Positions 25,206 through 33,969 of a stretch of DNA of 64,000 bases are shown here, piece by piece (the stretch's first letter is position 1; every line of letters begins with the position of its first letter). The notes under the pieces are model-generated. The model did not search any database. It was not told where the DNA came from and was given only the letters and a program-made list of their open reading frames with translations. Made by a program: the position numbers and the translations under genes. Source of the stretch: Yunchengibacter salinarum (GTDB taxonomy: Bacteria; Pseudomonadota; Alphaproteobacteria; Sphingomonadales; Kordiimonadaceae); NCBI RefSeq assembly GCF_037658235.1, contig NZ_JBBJLN010000002.1:186001-250000 (forward strand), read 5' to 3'.

Positions 25206-25407
25206 GGAACCCCTCCCCTTTGAATCGGATACTTACAACCAGACGGTTACAATCAGATCCTGTGGCATATCCTAGACCCGATTGAAGCGCGCAGACAAGC
25301 CGCGCCTTGCGCCGTCATGATGCGGGCAGGGGATCGTTCGCCGACGGGGCTGGCCCGCCGGGCGTGATCATTCCCCGTTAATGGGGGTCATTCCGCGCCA
25401 TTCTGCG

Positions 25408-26289
25408 TCATTCCGCGGCATTCAGGGGCGGCACGTTCTGGTCCGGGTCGCCAACGGCCAGGAACCAGGGGTTGAGGAAACGCTCCAGGTCCTTGCCATA
25501 GGTGAGCGGCTGCCCGTCGCCCGTTTCCACCCGGCCACCGGCGGCCAGCAGAACCGCGTGGGCGGCTGCCGTGTCCCACTCGCAGGTGGGGCCGAGGCGG
25601 GGATACAGGTCCGCCTCACCGGTGGCCAGCAGGCAGAATTTCAGCGATGAACCGATGGACACATTGTCGGCCCCGTCGAAATGACCGAGCCAGGCTTCCA
25701 ACTCCGGCGAGCGGTGGGATTTGCTGGCCACGATGGTCGGGGCGCCCTTGTCCGCCGCGCGCACGCCGATGGCCTGCTTTTCGCCCGGTTCGGTGCCATT
25801 TACCGGCGCGGACCAGGCCCCGGCGCCCACCCGGCCCCAGTAAAGCCGGTTGCGGGCGGGGGCCAGTACCAGCCCCATGATCGGACGCCCGCCATGGACG
25901 AGCCCGATATTCACCGTGAAATCCGTGCCGCGCTTGATGAATTCCTTGGTGCCGTCCAGCGGGTCCACCAGCCAGAACAGCCCTTCGGCCATGGCCGGGG
26001 TCAGGGTGGGCCCGGTCTTGTCGGATACGGCTTCCTCCCCGATCATGGGGATATCGGGGGCGATGGCGGTCAGGTGTTCGCGGATCACGGCCTCGCCCCG
26101 GCGGTCGGCCTCCGTGACCGGGGACTTGTCGTCCTTGTCGCTGACCGCGAAGCCGCTGTTGAACACCTCCATCACCACGCGGCCCGCATCGAGCATGGTC
26201 TGGATCAATCGCGGCTCCATGTCCGCCATGCGGGCGGCGAGGTCTGTGGGAACCGGGGCAGAGGGGCGGGGCGGAACATGGGACGGCAT
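25408..26289 (-). CDS. cysQ: 3'(2'),5'-bisphosphate nucleotidase
   Basis: Removes the 3'-phosphate from phosphoadenosine phosphate (PAP) formed during sulfate assimilation. A lithium-sensitive inositol-monophosphatase fold is shown by IGEEAVSD, the metal-binding WLVDPLDGTKEFI and the C-terminal CEWDTAAAHAVLLAAGG. At 293 residues it is slightly longer than usual because of a Pro-rich N-terminal extension; translation from a Met about 20 codons later is possible. ATG 26289. A 20-nt near-duplication overlaps the 3' end at 25387-25426. Neighbours give no operon context. Confidence 0.92.
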   Translation of the reverse strand: MPSHVPPRPSAPVPTDLAARMADMEPRLIQTMLDAGRVVMEVFNSGFAVSDKDDKSPVTEADRRGEAVIREHLTAIAPDIPMIGEEAVSDKTGPTLTPAMAEGLFWLVDPLDGTKEFIKRGTDFTVNIGLVHGGRPIMGLVLAPARNRLYWGRVGAGAWSAPVNGTEPGEKQAIGVRAADKGAPTIVASKSHRSPELEAWLGHFDGADNVSIGSSLKFCLLATGEADLYPRLGPTCEWDTAAAHAVLLAAGGRVETGDGQPLTYGKDLERFLNPWFLAVGDPDQNVPPLNAAE

Positions 26290-26455
26290 GAGGGCGGGTC
26301 CTTTGCTTGCGGAATTGAGCGTTTGAACACATCAGGGTCTTGGCGGTTGCCGGGCGAGTCGGTACACTACCATGGGTGATATGGGGCACCGTGCCCCGAC
26401 AGGGCCGAACGCCAAAGGCCCTTAACATGCTCCTCCTGCAACTGAGAAGACACTT

Positions 26456-27094
26456 ATGGCCGATTCCGATCTAGCCGCCCTGTTATGTTCCCGCCTGTGC
26501 CACGATCTTGTCAGTCCGGTGGGGGCGATCCAGAACGGGCTGGAAGTGCTGGGCGACGAGTCCGGCGCGGATATGCGTGATCAGGTGGTGGAACTGCTGG
26601 CAAGCTCCACCCGCCAGGCCAGTGATCGTCTGCGATTCTATCGCCTCGCTTTTGGCGCCGGGGGCGCCTTTGGGGACGTGGTGGACACGGCGGAAGCCCA
26701 TTCCGCCGTTGCCGGCCTGCTGGTGGGCAGCCGGGTCACGCTGGACTGGTCGGTGCGGGCCTCGCGGGCGGAAAAGCGCCTGATGAAGGGCCTGCTGAAT
26801 CTGGTTCTGGTGGGCTATGAATGCATTATCCGCGATGGCACGCTCAGCGTCGCGCTGGACGGGCAGGGCACGGCGGAAAGCCTGCGGGTGAGCGCCGCGG
26901 CGCCCCGGCTCAATGTGCAGGACAGCCTGCGCGGCGCCTTGCAGGGGCGTAAAAGCGCCGACGATCTGGACCCCAAGACAGCGCCCGCGCTACTGGCGGC
27001 GGATATTTTCTCGGCTCAGGGCCTGATGCCGGTGATGGAAGAAGACGCCGACGGGGCGGGGGGTGTCGTGCATCTGCGGCTGAAGGCATCGTGA
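26456..27094 (+). CDS. chpT: Histidine phosphotransferase ChpT
   Basis: Relays phosphate from the hybrid kinase CckA to the response regulators CtrA and CpdR, controlling the cell cycle and motility. The N-terminal helical hairpin carries the phosphorylated His16 in SRLCHDLVSPVGAIQNGLE, followed by a degenerate Bergerat ATPase-like domain with no ATP-binding G boxes, as expected for ChpT. At 212 residues it has the normal size. ATG 26456. It lies immediately upstream of the chemotaxis operon and 7 kb from ctrA. CckA is not in the window. Confidence 0.9.
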   Translation: MADSDLAALLCSRLCHDLVSPVGAIQNGLEVLGDESGADMRDQVVELLASSTRQASDRLRFYRLAFGAGGAFGDVVDTAEAHSAVAGLLVGSRVTLDWSVRASRAEKRLMKGLLNLVLVGYECIIRDGTLSVALDGQGTAESLRVSAAAPRLNVQDSLRGALQGRKSADDLDPKTAPALLAADIFSAQGLMPVMEEDADGAGGVVHLRLKAS

Positions 27095-27183
27095 TGTGCT
27101 TTCGGCGCGCGCCCGGGCACGGATCGCGGGAGGCTTGCAGGGCATTGATCTTTCTGGCGCCTTTCCAGGTTCTTTCTGGCGGT

Positions 27184-27197
27184 TTAAGGCTTGTTAA
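27184..27197. promoter_or_regulatory. Possible CtrA-like site upstream of cheA
   Basis: The 299-nt gap between chpT and cheA contains TTAA-GGCTTG-TTAA. CtrA normally recognises TTAA-N7-TTAA, so the spacer is one base short. Otherwise I see no gene and no clear promoter in the gap. Confidence 0.25.
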
Positions 27198-27393
27198 AGT
27201 TTTTGTGGGACCGTCGCCAAGCTGGACCCGCGATGCTGTTTTGCCTATAGCTGGGGAAGTGACCGATCCAATAGCCGGTGGCGCGCCGTAATGATGATGG
27301 CAAGGCGCCGGAAATGGGCGGATTTGATGACCGTACTTTCCGGGCCGGCCTTGCCGGTCCTGAAAGTGGGACGAGCCGAGAGGGGCGAGCGTC

Positions 27394-30300
27394 ATGGATG
27401 ACCTGCTGAACGAATTTCTGACCGAGACAGCCGAAAGCATCGACGTTGTGGACGTGGAGCTGGTGAAGCTGGAACAGGACCCCAAAAACAAGGAGGTTCT
27501 GGATAACATCTTCCGGCTGGTGCACACCATCAAGGGCACGTGCGGCTTTCTTGGCCTGCCCCGTCTGGAATCGGTGGCGCACTCTTCCGAAAACGTGCTC
27601 GGCAAGTTCCGGGACGGCGACCTTGAGGTGACGGAAGGCTCCGTGACCGTGGTGCTGGAAAGCCTGGACCGGATCAAGGAAATCCTGAACGGTCTGGAGC
27701 AGACGGAGGAAGAGCCGGAAGGCGATGACAGCGAACTGATCGCCAAGCTGGACGCGATTTATGAGGGCGGCAGCGTGGATGGCGCCGCGGGCGGCGACAA
27801 GGCGTCGGATGGCGGCTCGGAAGACGAAGATACTGTGGATGGTGAAATCGTCGATCCCGCCCTTGGGCGCCCGCTGAAAACCGGGGAGGTATCCCTGGAC
27901 GAACTGGAGGCCGCCTTCAACAACGCCCCCGGCCCGGAAGAGTTGGCCGCGGAAGAGGCGGCAGAGGATTCGGGTGCTGGCGGCGGTGACAAGGCCGACC
28001 AGACCCTGTTCGAGCGAATCGGCGGTGAGGATCAGATCGCCGTGGCGGCTCAGCTTGCGGCCAGCCGGGTGGACGGCGTGGGCACGCTCGCGCCCTTTTT
28101 CAAGGAAACGCCGCTCGACAAGCGCAAGGGCCAGTTTCAGGGCCTGATGCTGTCGCTGTTCAAGAATGACGAAAAGGCATCCGAGTCGGTCGCGCGCCAG
28201 CTAGTGACCCAGTCCGGCTTTGACGACAGCGCCTTTGACGCGCTGCTGGACGTGGTGAAATCGGCGCTCAAGGAATGCGACCTGTCCGAAGACCTGATCG
28301 ACGAAGCCGTGATGAGCTTTGAACTGGTGCGGGACGCGGTCCTGTCTTCCTCGCGCGCGGTGGCCAAGGCGGAGCAGCCCAAGGGCAAGGAAACTGCCGC
28401 CGATCAGGGCGGCGGCCAGGGCGGCGGCAAGCGCACGACCCAGAGCATCCGGGTCAGCGTGGACCTGCTGGAAGACCTGATGACCATGGTGTCCGAACTG
28501 GTGCTGACCCGGAACCAGTTGATGCAGATTGTCCGCAACAGCGAGGAAAACGGCGAGACCAACGAACTTTCCGTGCCGCTGCAACGGTTGAGTCAGTGCA
28601 CATCCGAATTGCAGGAAAACGTCATGAAGACGCGGATGCAGCCCATCGGCAATGCCTGGGCCAAGCTGCCGCGGATCGTGCGTGACCTGAGCGTGGAACT
28701 GGACAAGAAGATCGAACTGGAAATGATCGGCTCGGAGACCGAGCTGGATCGGCAGGTGCTGGAACTGATCAAGGACCCGCTGACCCACATGGTCCGCAAT
28801 TCCGCCGACCACGGCATCGAGACTCCGGCGGAGCGGATGGCCGCGGGCAAGCCGGAACTGGGCACGATCACGCTCAATGCCTTCCATGAAGGCGGGCACA
28901 TCATTCTGGAAATCCGGGACGATGGCGGCGGTGTCTCGGCGGAAAAGCTCTATTCGGCGGCGCTGAAAAAGGGCCTGGCAACCGAATCCGAATTGCAGGA
29001 AATGTCGGACGCCCAGATTCAGAATTTCATTTTCCACCCCGGCTTTTCCACCGCGGCGGAGGTGACGAGCGTTTCCGGCCGCGGGGTCGGCATGGATGTG
29101 GTGAAGTCGAACATCGAGAAGATCGGCGGCACCATCGACATGACATCCGTGGTTGGAAAGGGGACCACCTTCCAGATCAAGATTCCGCTGACCCTGGCCA
29201 TCGTGGCCGGGCTGATCGTGGAGGCCTCCGGCGAACGCTATGCCATTCCGCAGATCAGCGTACTGGAACTGGTGCGCACCTCGGAAGAGAGCGAGCACCG
29301 CATCGAGACGATCAAGGACAGCCCGGTTCTGCGGCTGCGGAACCGGCTGTTGCCGCTGGTTTATCTGAACGAGGTGCTGGGCTTCAACAGCCATGAAGAG
29401 ATGATGTCCCGCGAGAAGAAGGACGACTTCATCGTGGTGGCACAGGTGGGCGCCTTCACCTTTGGCATCGTGGTGGACCAGGTGTTCGACACCGAGGAAA
29501 TCGTGGTCAAGCCCGTGGCGCCGGTGCTGAAACATCTGGATATCTATTCGGGCAACACCATCCTCGGCGATGGCAGCGTGATCATGATTCTGGACCCCAA
29601 TGGCATTGCCAAGCTGGCCTCCTCCGCCGCCACGGACAGCCGGGACGACGAAATTCAGGAAAAGGCCGACGCACAGCGCCGCCTGAACGAAGACGAACTG
29701 GAGAGTATGCTCCTGTTCCGCGCCGGGGACGATACGCCAAAGGTGGTGCCCCTGGCGCTGGTCTCGCGGCTTGAGGATATCGAGGTGGAGCGCATAGAGC
29801 GGTCCAATGGTCGCCTTGTGGTGCAGTATCGCGGCAATCTCATGCCCATCATCAAGGCCACGAACGACATGTCGATGAAGAGCGAGGGCCGCCAGCCGGT
29901 TCTGGTTTTCTCCGACCGGGAGTTCACCATGGGGCTCGCCGTGGACGAGATCGTGGACATCGTCGAGGAAAAGATGGATGTGAAGCTCGCCTCTTCCAAT
30001 GAAGGGGTGATGGGCTCCGCGGTGATCAGCGAAAAGACCTGCGAAGTGATTGATGTGGCCTATTATTTCAACAAGGCCTTCGAGAAATGGATGCGTCGCG
30101 GCGGCGAGCAGGACGGCGATGCCGAAGCGGAAGGCCATTATGTGCTGGTGGTGGATGACAGCGACTTCTTCCGCCACATGCTCAAGCCTCTGCTGCGCGC
30201 GGAAGGGTACGGCGTGACCTGCGTGGCGTCCGCCGCGGAGGCGCTGGCCCTTCGGGACGAGGGCGAGACTTTCGATGTCATCATATCCGACATCGACATG

Positions 30301-30513
30301 CCGGATATGAACGGCTTCGAGTTCGCCGAGACCCTCAAGCGGGACGGGGCGTGGAAGTCCATTCCGCTGGTGGCCCTGTCCGGCATGGCCGCCGACCGCG
30401 ATGTGGCACGGGGCCGTGAAGCGGGCTTTGATGATTATGTGGCCAAGTTCGACAAGCAAACCGTGCTCAAGAGCCTGGCGCAACAGCTTAAACTCAGGGG
30501 AGATGCCGCATGA
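27394..30513 (+). CDS. cheA: Chemotaxis histidine kinase CheA with globin-like insert and C-terminal receiver
   Basis: Central chemotaxis kinase, 1039 residues, far longer than a standard CheA (about 650-700). Order: Hpt/P1 domain with phospho-His44 in LVHTIKGTCGFLGL; an acidic linker; a domain at about 203-320 that matches the truncated-globin pattern (LFERIGGEDQIA, LAPFF, the FDALLDVV helix); P3 dimerisation; P4 ATPase (N box MVRNSADHGIE, EIRDDGGGVS, GRGVGMDVVK); a P5 CheW-like domain; a second CheW-like domain (about 768-905); and a receiver domain (about 914-1035) with VVDDSDFF and the acceptor Asp in ISDIDMPDMNG. It is the first gene of cheA-cheW-cheY-cheB-cheR and overlaps cheW by ATGA. 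Confidence 0.95.
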   Translation: MDDLLNEFLTETAESIDVVDVELVKLEQDPKNKEVLDNIFRLVHTIKGTCGFLGLPRLESVAHSSENVLGKFRDGDLEVTEGSVTVVLESLDRIKEILNGLEQTEEEPEGDDSELIAKLDAIYEGGSVDGAAGGDKASDGGSEDEDTVDGEIVDPALGRPLKTGEVSLDELEAAFNNAPGPEELAAEEAAEDSGAGGGDKADQTLFERIGGEDQIAVAAQLAASRVDGVGTLAPFFKETPLDKRKGQFQGLMLSLFKNDEKASESVARQLVTQSGFDDSAFDALLDVVKSALKECDLSEDLIDEAVMSFELVRDAVLSSSRAVAKAEQPKGKETAADQGGGQGGGKRTTQSIRVSVDLLEDLMTMVSELVLTRNQLMQIVRNSEENGETNELSVPLQRLSQCTSELQENVMKTRMQPIGNAWAKLPRIVRDLSVELDKKIELEMIGSETELDRQVLELIKDPLTHMVRNSADHGIETPAERMAAGKPELGTITLNAFHEGGHIILEIRDDGGGVSAEKLYSAALKKGLATESELQEMSDAQIQNFIFHPGFSTAAEVTSVSGRGVGMDVVKSNIEKIGGTIDMTSVVGKGTTFQIKIPLTLAIVAGLIVEASGERYAIPQISVLELVRTSEESEHRIETIKDSPVLRLRNRLLPLVYLNEVLGFNSHEEMMSREKKDDFIVVAQVGAFTFGIVVDQVFDTEEIVVKPVAPVLKHLDIYSGNTILGDGSVIMILDPNGIAKLASSAATDSRDDEIQEKADAQRRLNEDELESMLLFRAGDDTPKVVPLALVSRLEDIEVERIERSNGRLVVQYRGNLMPIIKATNDMSMKSEGRQPVLVFSDREFTMGLAVDEIVDIVEEKMDVKLASSNEGVMGSAVISEKTCEVIDVAYYFNKAFEKWMRRGGEQDGDAEAEGHYVLVVDDSDFFRHMLKPLLRAEGYGVTCVASAAEALALRDEGETFDVIISDIDMPDMNGFEFAETLKRDGAWKSIPLVALSGMAADRDVARGREAGFDDYVAKFDKQTVLKSLAQQLKLRGDAA

Positions 30514-31004
30514 ACGAGGTCGCTGTCCGAAAGGAAACCAGCCCCGCGGTCACCACTGCGGCCAGCCAGGACTTCGTAACCGTGCGCCTGGCGGGCCAGT
30601 TGCTGGGCATTCCCGTGCTGGCCGTGCATGATGTGCTGAACCCGCAGCAGATCACAGCCATTCCGCTGGCACCGGATTATGTGTCCGGCGTGCTCAATCT
30701 GCGTGGGCGGATCGTGACCGCCATCAATCTGCGCCGCCGCCTGGGCCTGCCGCCGCTTGAGGCGGACAAGAAGAGCATGTCCGTGGTGGTGGAACACAAT
30801 GAAGAGCCCTACAGCCTTCAGATCGACAGCGTGGGCGAGGTGCTTTCCCTGGATGACGAGGTGTTCGAGAAAAACCCGGTTACGCTGGACCCGACCTGGC
30901 GGGAAATCAGCCGGGGGATCTATCGACTGGAGAAGGAATTGCTCGCCGTGGTCGATGTGGAAAAACTGCTGGATTTTGAAGCGGCGAACGCTAAAACGGG
31001 TTAG
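30510..31004 (+). CDS. cheW: Chemotaxis coupling protein CheW
   Basis: Couples chemoreceptors to CheA in the polar array. The 164-residue protein is a single CheW domain: FVTVRLAGQLLGIPVLAVHDV at the start, the conserved APDYVSGVLNLRGRIVTAINL core, and VDVEKLLDFE near the end. The N-terminal 20 residues are an extra unstructured leader. The start ATG overlaps the cheA stop (ATGA), so the two are translationally coupled. No chemoreceptor gene is in the window. Confidence 0.96.
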   Translation: MNEVAVRKETSPAVTTAASQDFVTVRLAGQLLGIPVLAVHDVLNPQQITAIPLAPDYVSGVLNLRGRIVTAINLRRRLGLPPLEADKKSMSVVVEHNEEPYSLQIDSVGEVLSLDDEVFEKNPVTLDPTWREISRGIYRLEKELLAVVDVEKLLDFEAANAKTG

Positions 31005-31058
31005 AGTTGGTCAGGTGCAGTGCCGTCTGGCGTTTGCTGAAGGGGGAAAGCGTTGACA

Positions 31059-31424
<366 letters not shown>

Positions 31425-31442
31425 TAGCCAAAGGGCTTTTTT

Positions 31443-32666
31443 GTGACCACACACCTTTCAAAGGACGGCAAAAACGCCGATGTGAACGATCAGTACCGCG
31501 TGATGGTGGTGGACGACAGCGCCATTGTGCGCGGATTTCTGACCCGTTATCTGGAAGAAGACCCTGAAATTCAGGTTGTCACCACGGCCAGTAACGGGTC
31601 GGTCGCGCTGCGCCAACTGGAAGCGAACGCCATCGAAGTGGTGGTGCTGGACATCGAGATGCCCGTCATGGATGGCATGGAAGCCTTGCCCCGGCTGCTG
31701 GCGCAGCAGCCGGACGTGCAGGTGGTCATGGCATCCACACTGACCAAGAAGAATGCGGATATATCCCTGCGCGCCCTGCAAAGCGGCGCGGTGGATTATG
31801 TGCCCAAGCCCGAAACGGCGCGGTCGGTCAATTCCAATATCGATTTCCGCACGGAGCTGGTGGAAAAGGTCAAGGTGTGGGCCAAGCGTCGCCGCAACCG
31901 GCGGGGGGAAAAGCTGCCCGGCGCTTCCGCCAGGGCGGCGCCCGCCAATGATCGCGCCAGTGGGTTCGTAACCGCGCGGCAGCGGTCCCGACCCGTTGTG
32001 TCGGAGCCGGCGGCCGCCGCGCCGGCGCGGGAACGGGCCCCGGATCGATCCGGCCCGGTTACCCTGCGCAAGGGGTCCAGCTACAGGCCGCAGGTGATCG
32101 GCGTGGGGTCTTCCACCGGCGGGCCGCAGGCGCTGATGAAATTCTTTGCCCGCTTCAGCGCGGCGCCGAAGGTGCCGGTGCTGGTGACCCAGCATATGCC
32201 CGCCACCTTCACCGCCATTCTGGCCAATCATATCGGCCAGGCCACTGGCTGGCCGTGCAGCGAAGCCATTGACGGCGAGGAAGTGCACGCCGGTCATGTG
32301 TATGTGGCGCAGGGGGGAAAGCATCTGGTGCCGGAAAAAGAAGGCGGCGTGGTTCGTCTGCGCCTGACGGAAACACCGCCGGAAAATTTCTGCCGCCCGG
32401 CTGTGGACCCGATGTTCCGCGGCCTTGTGGACGTGTATGGTGATCGGGTGCTGGCCGTGATACTGACCGGCATGGGGCATGACGGCCTGAAGGGCTCGCG
32501 CGAAGTGGTGCGTGCTGGCGGCACGGTGGTCGCCCAGGACGAAGCCACAAGCGTGGTCTGGGGAATGCCCGGTGCGGTGGCCACTGCCGGGCTGTGCAGC
32601 AATGTTCTTCCGCTGGAGGATTTGGGTGATCTGGTGGCCGCACGGGCCAGAGGGGAGCTGACATGA
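31443..32666 (+). CDS. cheB: Chemotaxis methylesterase CheB
   Basis: Demethylates and deamidates chemoreceptors for adaptation. The N-terminal receiver has VVDDSAIVRGFL and acceptor Asp in VVVLDIEMPVMDG. The linker is rich in Arg/Ala/Pro. The C-terminal esterase has the Ser in GVGSSTGGPQALMKFF, the His in TQHMPATFTAIL and the Asp in TGMGHDGLKGS, so the catalytic triad is intact. The start is GTG 31443. It overlaps cheR by ATGA. Confidence 0.96.
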   Translation: MTTHLSKDGKNADVNDQYRVMVVDDSAIVRGFLTRYLEEDPEIQVVTTASNGSVALRQLEANAIEVVVLDIEMPVMDGMEALPRLLAQQPDVQVVMASTLTKKNADISLRALQSGAVDYVPKPETARSVNSNIDFRTELVEKVKVWAKRRRNRRGEKLPGASARAAPANDRASGFVTARQRSRPVVSEPAAAAPARERAPDRSGPVTLRKGSSYRPQVIGVGSSTGGPQALMKFFARFSAAPKVPVLVTQHMPATFTAILANHIGQATGWPCSEAIDGEEVHAGHVYVAQGGKHLVPEKEGGVVRLRLTETPPENFCRPAVDPMFRGLVDVYGDRVLAVILTGMGHDGLKGSREVVRAGGTVVAQDEATSVVWGMPGAVATAGLCSNVLPLEDLGDLVAARARGELT

Positions 32667-33502
32667 AAGCCGATGATTTCGATTTCATCGCCGGCCTCCT
32701 GAAAAAGCAGTCCGGCCTGACCATCAATCCCGATAAGGTTTATCTGCTGGAAAGCCGCCTGACTCCGGTGGCTCGCCGACAGGGGCTGGACAGCCTCGAT
32801 GCGCTGGTTGGCCGCCTTCGGTCCCGTCGTGATCCCAAGCTGATCGACGAAGTTACCGAGGCGATGACCACCAATGAGTCATTCTTCTTCCGGGACAATA
32901 CGCCGTTCAATATCTTCCGGGATCATGTGCTGCCGGGGCTGGCGGACGCGCGCAAGAACACCAAGCGCCTGCGCATATGGTGCGCCGCCGCATCCACCGG
33001 GCAGGAGCCCTATTCGCTGGCCATCACCCTGCGGGAGCAATGGCACAAATGGAAAGACTGGCGAATCGAGATTGTCGGCACCGACATTTCGGGGGAGGTG
33101 CTGGACAAGGCGCGGCGCGGCCACTACAGCCAGTTCGAGGTTCAACGCGGCCTGCCGATCCAGATGCTGATCAAATATTTCGAACAGGACGGGGATGTGT
33201 GGAAGATCAGCGATGACATCCGCAACATGGTTCAGTTCAAGAAATTCAACCTGCTGGATCGGTTCATCGGCATGGGCGCCTTTGACGTGATTTTCTGCCG
33301 TAATGTGCTGATCTATTTCGATCAGGATACCAAAAAGGACGTGCTGGACCGTATGGGAGCCTTGCTGAACAAGGATGGCGCCCTGTTCCTGGGCGCGGCG
33401 GAAACCGTTCTGGGCCTGACCGATGCTTTCCGGCCCGTGCGCGGCCAACGCGGCCTGTATGTGCCGAGCGCCGGGCAGGCCGAGGAACTGATGGGCTTCT
33501 AA
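32663..33502 (+). CDS. cheR: Chemotaxis receptor methyltransferase CheR
   Basis: Methylates chemoreceptor glutamates using S-adenosylmethionine, opposing CheB. An N-terminal helical domain precedes the SAM-binding domain with WCAAASTGQEPYSLAI, GTDISGEVLDKA and FCRNVLIYFD. At 279 residues it is full length. It is the last gene of the che operon, coupled to cheB by an ATGA overlap. A triple 142-nt repeat follows immediately after its stop. Confidence 0.96.
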   Translation: MKADDFDFIAGLLKKQSGLTINPDKVYLLESRLTPVARRQGLDSLDALVGRLRSRRDPKLIDEVTEAMTTNESFFFRDNTPFNIFRDHVLPGLADARKNTKRLRIWCAAASTGQEPYSLAITLREQWHKWKDWRIEIVGTDISGEVLDKARRGHYSQFEVQRGLPIQMLIKYFEQDGDVWKISDDIRNMVQFKKFNLLDRFIGMGAFDVIFCRNVLIYFDQDTKKDVLDRMGALLNKDGALFLGAAETVLGLTDAFRPVRGQRGLYVPSAGQAEELMGF

Positions 33503-33504
33503 AA

Positions 33505-33930
33505 CCCCCGCGCCCCGCTTGCACCGGCGTTGCCTTTACCGCCATCCCGCCACTGCGCGGGATGAGCGGAGGCCATAAGCGTGGCCCGCCGCCAATGCGG
33601 CGCCCTCGCGGAGCGCGTGCGCAGCACGCTTGCGTGAGCGAAAACACCCCCGCGCCCCGCTTGCACCGGCGTTGCCTCTACCGCCATCCCGCCACTGCGC
33701 GGGATGAGCGGAGGCCACGACCGTGGCCCGCCGCCAATGCGGCGCCCTCGCGGAGCGCGTGCGCAGCACGCTTGCGTGAGCGGAAACACCCCCGCGCCCC
33801 GCTTGCACCGGCGTTGCCTCTACCGCCATCCCGCCACTGCGCGGGATGAGCGGAGGCCACAAGCGTGGCCCGCCGCCAATGCGGCGCCCTCGCGGAGCGC
33901 GTGCGCAGCACGCTTGCGTGAGCGAAAACA
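33505..33930. repeat. Tandem array A: three copies of a 142-nt repeat
   Basis: Copies begin at 33505, 33647 and 33789 with an exact 142-nt period and only a few differences (for example CATAAGC, CACGACC and CACAAGC in the variable spot). Each contains palindromes, including ATCCCGC/GCGGGAT (33544-33550 with 33557-33563 in copy 1) and GCGTGC-GCA-GCACGC. It fills the gap between convergent cheR and ctrA. The same unit recurs inverted at 43.8-44.17 kb. Frames of about 90 codons inside it are by-products of the repeat, not genes. Confidence 0.9.
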
Positions 33931-33953
33931 CCCCGCACGCAAAGCGTGCGGGG
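33931..33953. terminator. Hairpin terminator between cheR and ctrA
   Basis: CCCCGCACGC (33931-33940) pairs perfectly with GCGTGCGGGG (33944-33953) over an AAA loop. Read leftward from ctrA it is followed by TGTTTT, so it most likely terminates ctrA. Confidence 0.65.
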
Positions 33954-33969
33954 TGCGTGAAATCAAATT

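Noticed and set aside
28201..30483. A 760-codon frame antisense to cheA
   Set aside because: Shadow frame. The CheA motifs on the plus strand account for the sequence.
33505..33930. Possible CRISPR array
   Set aside because: The whole 142-nt unit is repeated with no variable spacers, and there are no cas genes.
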